Positions 14,212-20,402 of a stretch of DNA of 23,175 bases are shown here, piece after piece (position 1 is the first letter of the stretch; each line of letters starts with the position of its first letter). A model generated the notes under the pieces. The model was not told the DNA's origin. It was given only the letters and a program-made list of their open reading frames with translations, and ran no database searches. The position numbers were made by a program, and so were the translations under genes. Source of the DNA: a virus; IMG/VR virus record IMGVR_UViG_3300030108_000511, positions 1 through 23,175 of that record. The stretch is one strand, 5' to 3'.

Positions 14212-15761
14212 TAGTAGTACCCACCTCGTTTCTGTTTGAAGTAGCTAATCTCTTCTGGCTCATCCGTTGGTAGACGGATAAACCCACCTTGTCTGAATCT
14301 CATTAGTGCCATAACGGTGCTGTCCACGAGGTCATCATGGCTCATAAATGGAAACCCTGCAATCTCTTCTATCACTTCTTCTGCCCACCTCGTTATCGGC
14401 ATCCACACCATACCTGATGCTACAATATCTGCAACCGAATTCAACCGTGCCAGCTTGTCCCCCGACCCCCTGTGTGGCGTGTACTCCTGCACGGGCAGTC
14501 CCATGCGTCTCATCTCCTGATACAGAGCCGTGCCCGCACTCTTCTTCTCCACGATGAAGGAGTCAGGCTCCCACTCATTATACTCCTCCATCGCTAGGTC
14601 TTTTAGTTCAGGGAACTCCAGACGCTTCTTTATACTATTCAGCAAAATGATGTGGTACGCATTTGCCTCTTCGTTGAAAAACACCCCCCACGTAGTGAGC
14701 GCAGTATAGTCAGCGCGGTTATGAGTTTCCGCTGCTGCATCTAGGGACATAATAATGTACTCACACATAGGGGGCGATTCGTTTTCCCATGACTGCCACC
14801 ACTCTCGTTTGACCAGAGCCGCTTCCTCTGCGGTAGGTTCTTGTTGGTACTGTGCGTTCCATTGGAAGGTCGGCATGGACGCTTTGGTGCGTAGTAACGC
14901 TTCTAAATTAAAAAACTCAGGCCACAAAGGTTTTTGCACGGGTTTGTTCTGTTTGTCTGCGGTGTCTATGATTGCTGGAAACTCCACCACTTCATATTGG
15001 TCAGAGCGATCATTGTTCACCATATCTCGTGTCACCCTGCCCGTCAGGTCATCCATGTGCCATCTGGTTTGTATGATTGCCACACGGCCTCCCGGCATCA
15101 GACGAGTCCGTGCTCCAAAGGTAAACCACTCGTAGGCTTTCTCGAACACCTCAAAGTTACCGTTAATCACATCCTGCTCAGAGTGGGGGTCGTCCACCAA
15201 TAATAGGTCTGCGCCTCTACCTGCGATAGACGAGCCAATACCACAAGCGTAGTATTCCCCACCCACGTTTGTATTCCATCTACCTGCTGATTTAGAATCT
15301 GAAGCCAAACTGACCACGGGGAAGATACTTCTGTACTCGTCAGTACTTATCAGGTTTCGCACCTTTCTACCAAAGTCCACCGCCAGATCAGTCGTGTGCG
15401 ACACCATCATCACTTTCTTATTCGGGTTCCTACCCAAGAACCACGCTGGGAAGTAAATAGATACTAACTGTGACTTACCGTGTCTTGGCGGTATGTTGAC
15501 GCATATTCTGTCTTTGTTGCCCTGCTCAATGTCCATGAGCATATTTGCTAATATATGGTGGTGCGCTCCCACAATATAATCAGGCTGCATACGTTTACAA
15601 AATTCTATCAGGTCGTTGAAAGCCAACTCATTCTGTCTACGAGAAGATAGCTCATCAACAATACGATCTATCTCTACTACCTCGTCAGGCGAAAAAGAAT
15701 CAATGTTATCCAGCATCTTCTGGATTTCTTCTTCCGAAAAGTCTAACGCGGCCTCAGTCAT
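14211..15761 (-). CDS. terL: Terminase large subunit
   Basis: A 516-residue terminase with both expected halves. The ATPase half has the Walker A PPRHGKSQ at residues 91 to 98, Walker B LLLVDDPH around 187 to 193, and the coupling motif QTRWHMDDL near 231 to 239. The nuclease half has Asp341 in SLDAAAETH, Glu405 in IVEKKSAG, and the acidic cluster SHDDLVDS (Asp476, Asp477, Asp480), fitting an RNase H-like metal site. This is the packaging motor that pumps DNA into the prohead and cuts concatemers. Length and motif spacing are normal. The start overlaps the small-subunit gene by 8 bases. Confidence 0.95.
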   Translation of the reverse strand: MTEAALDFSEEEIQKMLDNIDSFSPDEVVEIDRIVDELSSRRQNELAFNDLIEFCKRMQPDYIVGAHHHILANMLMDIEQGNKDRICVNIPPRHGKSQLVSIYFPAWFLGRNPNKKVMMVSHTTDLAVDFGRKVRNLISTDEYRSIFPVVSLASDSKSAGRWNTNVGGEYYACGIGSSIAGRGADLLLVDDPHSEQDVINGNFEVFEKAYEWFTFGARTRLMPGGRVAIIQTRWHMDDLTGRVTRDMVNNDRSDQYEVVEFPAIIDTADKQNKPVQKPLWPEFFNLEALLRTKASMPTFQWNAQYQQEPTAEEAALVKREWWQSWENESPPMCEYIIMSLDAAAETHNRADYTALTTWGVFFNEEANAYHIILLNSIKKRLEFPELKDLAMEEYNEWEPDSFIVEKKSAGTALYQEMRRMGLPVQEYTPHRGSGDKLARLNSVADIVASGMVWMPITRWAEEVIEEIAGFPFMSHDDLVDSTVMALMRFRQGGFIRLPTDEPEEISYFKQKRGGYY

Positions 15762-16335
15762 CGTAGTCTTCTATGCCTAACTCCTCGTCCACATCTACGA
15801 CAACCGCCTCTTCTAACACTTCTCCCGCAACCAGCTTCTCCAATTTACCTTTCAACTTCGCCCGCAGGTCATCTGTAGACTGATGCGTGATCGTCACCTC
15901 GGACTTTTCAGAGAAGAGACCCACATCTGATATCTTACCTAGTAGCTCCAAGGCTCTCATGCGAATACGTGGGTCGGGGTTTTCAGACTCTAATAATAAC
16001 TTATTGGTCACTAAGTGTCTGATATGTAAGGAACTTTCTACAACGGACTGCCCGAACTCTTTGAGTATAGCATCAGTAAGCACTAACGAGGCGGGAGTCA
16101 GGGTTGCCGTTTTCTTCAAAGTGACTTTACTAGAAGTACCTTCAGGGTCTTCTGCGTAAGCGGCCACTAACTTAGCAGCGTTCTCTTGGTCTTCTTTGGT
16201 GGGTTTTAAGTTAACCCCATGCTCGGCCAACTCTACTGCGGTAGTAGCTGCGGCCTCCATCTTTTCGGGTAAGTCTAGCTCAAGGTCGGATTCAGGTATA
16301 TCTACCGCTATTTCAGGTTTTACCTTCAGTGTCAT
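15754..16335 (-). CDS. Terminase small subunit-like protein
   Basis: A 193-residue protein upstream of and overlapping the large subunit. It has an acidic N-terminus, then TLTPASLVLTDAILKEFGQS and a helical segment with RIRMRALELLGKISDVGLFS, followed by EKSEVTITHQSTDDLRAKLK, a coiled-coil type helix (KLEKLVAGEV) and an acidic end. The 'RMRALELLGKISDVGLFxEKSEVTITH' pattern is common in proteins annotated as phage terminase small subunits. No certain helix-turn-helix is visible, so DNA recognition remains inferred. It is the first gene of the late operon, and a good minus-strand promoter stands 32 bases before the ATG. No clear ribosome binding site is seen. Confidence 0.65.
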   Translation of the reverse strand: MTLKVKPEIAVDIPESDLELDLPEKMEAAATTAVELAEHGVNLKPTKEDQENAAKLVAAYAEDPEGTSSKVTLKKTATLTPASLVLTDAILKEFGQSVVESSLHIRHLVTNKLLLESENPDPRIRMRALELLGKISDVGLFSEKSEVTITHQSTDDLRAKLKGKLEKLVAGEVLEEAVVVDVDEELGIEDYDD

Positions 16336-16366
16336 ATGTAGTCGCAGGTCTAAGCCGTAAAACCGA

Positions 16367-16394
16367 TTTATACATGAAAAAAATTTTTTTACAA
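16367..16394 (-). promoter_or_regulatory. Sigma-70-type promoter for the structural operon
   Basis: On the minus strand, TTGTAA (16389..16394) and TATAAA (16367..16372) are separated by 16 bases that include seven A and seven T in a row. The -10 is one base off consensus and lies about 25 to 30 bases before the terminase small-subunit start. A run of six G borders the -35 box on the upstream side. Confidence 0.6.
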
Positions 16395-16440
16395 GGGGGG
16401 ACTTAAATTAACAAGGGGGGTGTTTCCTGTGAGAGGGGGG
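16391..16440. repeat. Repeated G-tracts in the divergent region
   Basis: Two identical ACAAGGGGGG decamers (16391..16400 and 16411..16420), 20 bases apart, are followed by a third GGGGGG run (16435..16440). G-runs of this kind could form a quadruplex with shorter runs nearby or be protein binding sites. The region lies upstream of the minus-strand promoter. Confidence 0.5.
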
Positions 16441-16664
16441 TCGAGACCAATCTCAAAATTTTAGGAGTCGTTCGTGCAAATTAGTAATATATACGCGCGT
16501 ATGGTACCAGACTGTGCGATTGGGGTATGGGGCTTCTGTAAGTGCTTACTGTAAGAATTGACATTGCCCTCCCGATTTGAGAAGATTGTTTTCGTTGGAG
16601 GGCGCCAATGCCCGCAACCCCACCTACTGCGGGTCGCAGTAGACCAGAAAGAAAAGGAAACATT
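16441..16664. promoter_or_regulatory. Divergent intergenic region with candidate plus-strand promoter
   Basis: The non-coding gap between the divergent operons spans 16336 to 16664. In its right half are a perfect 12-base palindrome ATACGCGCGTAT (16491..16502), an inverted repeat GTAAGTGCTTAC (16538..16549) and a perfect -35 box TTGACA (16558..16563) with only a weak -10 (AAGATT, 16582..16587, spacing 18). The two small palindromes could be operators; this is inference. The first hairpin repeat lies just downstream, at 16624..16642, then AAGGAAA as ribosome binding site. No RNA gene or other ORF is supported here. Confidence 0.45.
16624..16642 (+). repeat. 19-base palindrome, copy 1
   Basis: CTACTGCGGGTCGCAGTAG: an 8-base-pair perfect stem with a GGT loop. 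It lies 22 bases upstream of the ATG at 16665, just before the AAGGAAA ribosome binding site, in what would be the 5' leader RNA. Confidence 0.9.
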
Positions 16665-17495
16665 ATGGATATTAAAAACGCATTCAACGTGCAAGCGGTA
16701 AAAGCGGACATCATCGCCGACGGCCATGGGTCTAAAGAGTTAGAGCTAAATGGCAAACGCAAGCTGACCAAGGACGCCATTCCTGCAGTGGTTCAGAATA
16801 TCAACTTGCTAGATCAAGCTGACTCAAGGGTAAATAATTTGTTCGCTGATCTAGCTGAGACTGGTATGTCAGGTGCTCTTATCTCGCCCCACGTTGGCGA
16901 GATTGACGGTGTGAAGAGTTTGCACGATAAGAAAACCAAAACGTGGGAGACTTTGGTCTTCTGTTCGAGAATTGCACTCTTTAACAGTGACACGTTTTTC
17001 GGTGGGAAGTATAAAGTCTATGCTCCTCTATTCGAGTACATCGCAACCTTTCCAGTTAAGGGTAACAAGCTATACTCGCAATTTGCTGAAGATGGTAAAA
17101 GCCTATCTGATAACGCTGATCCAAAGTTTAAAGAGCTTTATGGCAACGGCGAATTAGGCGGGTACAAATCCACTAAAAAGATTTGGGACGCTGGCAAAAA
17201 ACAAACTTCCTCTAAGCTTCACAAGCTTCAAACTAAATTGCTCAAGCTGGACCCGAAAGCGATAGCCTATCGTGAGGCGAATCCAGTGGTTAAGGGTAAG
17301 GACGACTCATTACCTAAAAGCGATAAAGCTAAATTAGAGGACATGGTTAGTGAGTTATCAGCAACGGTTTTAGCGCTCAAGGACGCTGAAGCAAAGCTAC
17401 CTGAAAACGAGCAAAATACTGCTCCCGTAGATTTTGAGGCGATTATCAAAGCAATCAAGGAAGTAGAAAAATTGCTGAAGAAAGTCAATTCCTAA
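16665..17495 (+). CDS. Unknown 276-residue protein, first gene of the plus-strand region
   Basis: The start chosen is ATG at 16665 (MDIKNAFNVQAVKADIIADG), with AAGGAAA seven bases upstream. An in-frame ATG at 16608 would add 19 residues, partly encoded by the palindrome, and lacks a good site. The N-terminal half contains QNINLLDQADSRVNNLFADL and HVGEIDGVKSLHDKKTKTWE, the middle FFGGKYKVYAPLFEYIATFP, and the last 120 residues are Lys-rich and helical (SKLHKLQTKLLKLDPK, then a coiled-coil end KAIKEVEKLLKKVNS). I recognise no domain. Standing at the origin-side of the early region, it might be a DNA-replication or host-takeover protein, but this is a guess. A strong terminator follows at once. 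Confidence 0.75.
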   Translation: MDIKNAFNVQAVKADIIADGHGSKELELNGKRKLTKDAIPAVVQNINLLDQADSRVNNLFADLAETGMSGALISPHVGEIDGVKSLHDKKTKTWETLVFCSRIALFNSDTFFGGKYKVYAPLFEYIATFPVKGNKLYSQFAEDGKSLSDNADPKFKELYGNGELGGYKSTKKIWDAGKKQTSSKLHKLQTKLLKLDPKAIAYREANPVVKGKDDSLPKSDKAKLEDMVSELSATVLALKDAEAKLPENEQNTAPVDFEAIIKAIKEVEKLLKKVNS

Positions 17496-17515
17496 AATCT
17501 ACACTGGAACATTTA

Positions 17516-17541
17516 GGGAGCCAATCGGCTCCCTTTTTTTT
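17516..17541 (+). terminator. Rho-independent terminator
   Basis: A perfect 7-base-pair stem GGGAGCC/GGCTCCC (17516..17522 and 17527..17533) around the tetraloop AATC is followed by eight T. It begins 21 bases after the stop of the 276-residue gene and makes it a separate transcription unit. Confidence 0.92.
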
Positions 17542-17558
17542 GCCCAAAAAAATCGATG

Positions 17559-17631
17559 CCAGTTACCTCGACTGCGTTGAGTCCGAGCCGCCATGCCTAG
17601 CAATAATACCAGTTCCCGCGACTGCGTTGAG
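17559..17631. repeat. Pair of 23-base direct repeats
   Basis: Two copies of a 23-base sequence (17559..17581 and 17609..17631) differ at two positions and share CGACTGCGTTGAG at their right ends. They are 50 bases apart, between the terminator and the tandem hairpins. No coding frame with a ribosome binding site uses them. They may be binding sites of a phage protein. Confidence 0.75.
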
Positions 17632-17645
17632 CCTGACGTAAGAAC

Positions 17646-17664
17646 CTACTGCGCCCCGCAGTAG
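17646..17664 (+). repeat. 19-base palindrome, copy 2
   Basis: CTACTGCGCCCCGCAGTAG: 8-base-pair stem with a CCC loop, followed by ACAATGTTCG. Together with copy 3 it forms a 30-base identical repeat with a 31-base period (17645..17674 and 17676..17705), in non-coding DNA. Confidence 0.9.
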
Positions 17665-17676
17665 ACAATGTTCGCC

Positions 17677-17695
17677 CTACTGCGCCCCGCAGTAG
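17677..17695 (+). repeat. 19-base palindrome, copy 3
   Basis: It is identical to copy 2 and directly in tandem with it, one base separating the two 30-base units. Both units end in the AATGTTCG box that recurs through the candidate origin. Confidence 0.9.
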
Positions 17696-18079
17696 ACAAT
17701 GTTCGTTTTTTCGGGACAATGTTCTTGCAATGTTCGCTTTTTTTTTCAATGTGCGTACATTATGTATTCGTGGTTATTGGTGTTAGATAGTGGTGGTGTT
17801 TGCCTATGTAATTATTACTAATCTTATCTATCTATATCTATAACTATAATTGTATTTATAATGTTCGTTTTTTCAAAAAGAGAGTCCAAATACTTTAAAG
17901 TCTCTCCCTATTGTTCGCGGATTCGCCAGCACATATTTTTCCCTTGTCCTCTCTCAGAAAATGCGAACATTAGAACATTGCTTACATTTCAAAAACTTAG
18001 GTAACCACATTAGTAGAACATTATACTTTTACATAGGACATTACCTAAAAAGCAATAAAGAGACACTAAACTACACGAA

Positions 18080-18108
18080 TTGACATATGTAGCTACCCGT
18101 GAGATAAT
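18080..18108 (+). promoter_or_regulatory. Strong sigma-70 promoter of the MoxR/VWA operon
   Basis: A perfect TTGACA (18080..18085) and GATAAT (18103..18108, one base off consensus) are separated by the ideal 17 bases. Transcription should start at about 18115, where an ATG happens to lie. The leader of roughly 95 bases carries hairpin copy 4 just before the ribosome binding site of the first gene. Confidence 0.85.
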
Positions 18109-18114
18109 ATGTTT

Positions 18115-18222
18115 ATGGCTGGGATATTGAAAAATTTTTACAGATCAGTGCTCGGCCTTCGACCTACTGCGGAACGCAGTAGATACTTTTCAAAAACTAG
18201 GAGTAACAAATGGGTATCATAA
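18115..18222 (+). CDS. Possible leader peptide (35 aa), weak support
   Basis: An open frame starts with ATG at the predicted transcription start, so it would be a leaderless message, and overlaps the next gene's start in another frame. The peptide reads MAGILKNFYRSVLGL, then RPTAERSRYFSKTRSNKWVS, with the palindrome coding for PTAERSR. It has a basic, amphipathic look. There is no ribosome binding site. It may be a chance frame: the palindrome has no stop codon in two of its three frames. It is listed because its start coincides with the predicted transcription start. Confidence 0.2.
   Translation: MAGILKNFYRSVLGLRPTAERSRYFSKTRSNKWVS
18164..18182 (+). repeat. 19-base palindrome, copy 4
   Basis: CTACTGCGGAACGCAGTAG: 8-base-pair stem with a GAA loop, in the 5' leader of the MoxR/VWA operon, 27 bases before its first ATG. 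It begins a 41-base block (18163..18203) repeated, with three differences, at 19254..19294 before the next gene. Confidence 0.92.
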
Positions 18223-19253
18223 ACAAGGTAAAAGAAAGATCAGAACAGCAGAGTCAACCATCGGAAGGTGTCCTACTGCCGAGCGCAGTAGAGTCGGACG
18301 GTGAACAACTCACGCAACAATCCACCCAACACCAGAACCCGATCCAAGTAGATATACCTGACATACGTAGTTCTGCTATCTTGGTTGATCTGACCATCAC
18401 CGAGTGGTCGGGTAGTAAGAAGGACACGAGAGCGTCTGAGCAAGTAACTTCCATGAACCAAGCAGTAGAGAATTCTGCCAAGGTCATCAAGGAGTTGTTA
18501 CCCAAGTCGCATCTCCTCAAGGACTTGCACAACTACGTGGCGAGGGTTCGCAAGCAACATATCCAGCTGACTATGCCGTGGGGCGAACGTGGCACGAGGT
18601 TACTACCTACCGCCATGCTACCTGATTACAAGGCGTGGGCAGTCGAGGCCGAAAAAGAGTTCCACGAGCGAGTTACTAAGTTTGTGGACAGCTACGAGTT
18701 TGAACTCAAGAAGGTCAACATCGAGCTAGGCAGTTTGTTCGATGCAGGTGACTACGATACCAAGGAGCAGGTCAACGCTAGGTTCTCGATTTGCTACGAC
18801 TACATACCTGTACCCAACTCTGGCGACTTCCGCGTGGACGTTGGCAAGGAAGCACTGGCAGAGTTACAGACAAGTTGTGACACGGCCTATGCACGTATCA
18901 TCGAGCAGACAACGGCTGACCTATGGAAACGGTTATCGCAACCGCTGACCAACATGGTAAACCAATTACAAGAATCCAACTTTGACGGTAGCGTTCGTGG
19001 TTACAAGCAGAACGGTGAACCGAAAGAAGCAGGGTTCAAGGCCACGCTAGTGCCTAACGTACTAGACATCATCAAGATGATGAAGGCCGCAAACTGGGGT
19101 GATGATCCGACGATGAACAACGCAATACTTTCGTTGGAAACCACCCTCACAGGCGTAAGTTCTGACATGTTGAAGGGTAACACCACGACACGCCAGAGAG
19201 TACGTACCACAGCGGAGCAGGTGTTGAAGTCAATACCTACTCTAAACATCTAA
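18210..19253 (+). CDS. DUF3150-like protein of the MoxR/VWA operon
   Basis: A 347-residue protein with a probable disordered N-terminal tail (residues 1 to about 48, Gln/Ser/Glu-rich). This tail holds a palindrome copy coding for LLPSAV at 22 to 27. The body starts with SSAILVDLTITEWSGSKKDT, then long helices including KEFHERVTKFVDSYEFELKK and NARFSICYDYIPVPNSGDFR. The 'LVDLxIxxWSGSKKD' start, the length and the place before a MoxR ATPase and a VWA protein suggest DUF3150, a family often found with such pairs, whose function is unknown. The assignment is moderate. GGAG lies seven bases before the ATG. It ends 48 bases before the ATPase start. Confidence 0.7.
   Translation: MGIINKVKERSEQQSQPSEGVLLPSAVESDGEQLTQQSTQHQNPIQVDIPDIRSSAILVDLTITEWSGSKKDTRASEQVTSMNQAVENSAKVIKELLPKSHLLKDLHNYVARVRKQHIQLTMPWGERGTRLLPTAMLPDYKAWAVEAEKEFHERVTKFVDSYEFELKKVNIELGSLFDAGDYDTKEQVNARFSICYDYIPVPNSGDFRVDVGKEALAELQTSCDTAYARIIEQTTADLWKRLSQPLTNMVNQLQESNFDGSVRGYKQNGEPKEAGFKATLVPNVLDIIKMMKAANWGDDPTMNNAILSLETTLTGVSSDMLKGNTTTRQRVRTTAEQVLKSIPTLNI
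18273..18291 (+). repeat. 19-base palindrome, copy 5 (in coding sequence)
   Basis: CTACTGCCGAGCGCAGTAG: 7-base-pair stem with a C-C mismatch at the top, in reading frame (LLPSAV) within the N-terminal low-complexity tail of the DUF3150-like gene. It differs from the consensus inside the upper stem. Confidence 0.85.
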
Positions 19254-19254
19254 C

Positions 19255-19273
19255 CTACTGCGGATGGCAGTAG
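19255..19273 (+). repeat. 19-base palindrome, copy 6
   Basis: CTACTGCGGATGGCAGTAG: 7-base-pair stem with a G-G mismatch beside the GAT loop, one base after the stop of the DUF3150-like gene and 28 bases before the ATPase ATG. It starts the second copy of the 41-base leader block. Confidence 0.9.
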
Positions 19274-19301
19274 ATACTTTTCAAAAATTAGGAGACTACT
19301 T

Positions 19302-20387
19302 ATGTCAGAAATAAGACTTAACACAGGACTAGAACTACAACTTGACGAGTGCGTTGACTTCATTGCCGAGGTCGGGCACAAGCTAACCGTACTACTCGAA
19401 GGTGACATGGGTAACGGCAAGACCTCAACACTAGATATGCTTGCCAAGCGATTCCCTGACCACACTCCGATACTGTTTGATACTACTACCAAGGACATCG
19501 GTGACATGCTGATACCCAAGGTGGCAACGATCAACGACAGCAACGTGGTACAGTTTGCCGTCAATGAAGAACTAGGTATTCATCTCAACAAACCAGTGCT
19601 AGTTTGCATTGACGAGTTTGGTAAGGGTAACCAAGGCGTGATACGTGCGCTGACTAGGTTCTGCTTAGAACGTAAGATTGGTATGTACGAACTGCACCCT
19701 GATTCGATTGTCTACGCTACTACCAACAAGGGAAGCGAAGGGGTCGGTGACCTACTGTTACCGCATCAACTTGATCGAGTTATCAAGGTCAAGGTGCGTA
19801 AGCACAAGGCAGTCGAGTGGATCGATTGGGGTATCGCTAACGATATAAACCCTGCCATCTTGGGGTTCGTTAAAGAGTTTCCACAAGTGTTACAGTCTTT
19901 TGAAGACGTACCCAATCCCGAAGACAATCCTTATATCTTCCACCCACAGGCGCAACGCGAAGCGTTCGTTACTCCTCGGTCGTTATCTATGGCGAGTTTT
20001 ATACTCAACCATCGGGACGGGCTGACTAAGACTACCTTGAGAGCAGGACTTACTGGTGCCATTGGAGAAAGCGCCGCTCGTGACCTCGTAGCGTTCATCG
20101 ACTTGGCTGACCAACTACCCACCATCGATTCTATCAAGGAGTCACCTGAGACTGCGTTAGTACCTACCAGTAACTCCGCTGTGTGTATGGTTGTGTACAG
20201 AGCGTTGGCAGTCATGGAGCGTGATTGGGTCAACTCATGGGTTACCTACATGAACCGACTCAACAAGGAAGCGCAGGGTTTGTTCGCCAATGGCGTTCGT
20301 GCCAAGAACTACCACAAGAAAGAGTTACTCACTACCAACAAGAAGTTTACTGATTGGTGTCGTGAGAATCACTACTTGTACTCATAA
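19302..20387 (+). CDS. MoxR-type AAA+ ATPase
   Basis: A 361-residue single AAA+ domain. Walker A is GDMGNGKTS at residues 34 to 42, Walker B VLVCIDE at 99 to 105, sensor 1 Asn142 in YATTNKG, and a probable arginine finger Arg159 in LPHQLDRVIKV. The C-terminal part (about 180 to 361) has VTPRSLSMASFILNHRDGL and the helical lid, ending NKKFTDWCRENHYLYS. MoxR ATPases work with VWA-domain proteins to insert cofactors or remodel client complexes. The partner here is the next gene. Which client the phage targets is unknown. TAGGAG lies just before the ATG, after hairpin copy 6. It is in frame with the preceding gene, with only that gene's stop codon between. Confidence 0.88.
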   Translation: MSEIRLNTGLELQLDECVDFIAEVGHKLTVLLEGDMGNGKTSTLDMLAKRFPDHTPILFDTTTKDIGDMLIPKVATINDSNVVQFAVNEELGIHLNKPVLVCIDEFGKGNQGVIRALTRFCLERKIGMYELHPDSIVYATTNKGSEGVGDLLLPHQLDRVIKVKVRKHKAVEWIDWGIANDINPAILGFVKEFPQVLQSFEDVPNPEDNPYIFHPQAQREAFVTPRSLSMASFILNHRDGLTKTTLRAGLTGAIGESAARDLVAFIDLADQLPTIDSIKESPETALVPTSNSAVCMVVYRALAVMERDWVNSWVTYMNRLNKEAQGLFANGVRAKNYHKKELLTTNKKFTDWCRENHYLYS

Positions 20388-20402
20388 GGAAGGGGGTGAC
20401 TA

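Larger units (their letters stand above)
17645..18040. other. Candidate replication origin or control region
   Basis: Repeated boxes of the type AATGTTCG are seen. In plus orientation CAATGTTCG occurs at 17666, 17697 and 17728, with variants at 17717 (ending CT), 17747 (GTGCG) and 17859 (TAATGTTCG). In minus orientation CGAACATT occurs at 17964, with AGAACATT variants at 17972 and 18015. Between the two groups lies an AT-rich stretch (about 17800..17865) with repeated TATCTA. Repeated boxes flanking an AT-rich, easily melted segment is the usual look of iteron-type phage or plasmid origins. The two tandem hairpins start this region. No gene with a ribosome binding site is found in 17542..18114. 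Origin function is inferred. Confidence 0.5.

Noticed and set aside
16608-16664. Extended start of the 276-residue gene at ATG 16608
   Set aside because: It has no suitable ribosome binding site, while AAGGAAA precedes ATG 16665; the extra residues are partly the palindrome.
17593-17664. 23-codon ORF through the direct repeat and hairpin copy 2
   Set aside because: It has no ribosome binding site and lies after a terminator; most likely chance.
17646-17695. Tandem hairpins as a Rho-independent terminator
   Set aside because: No T-run follows the stems directly, and a classical terminator already stands at 17516.
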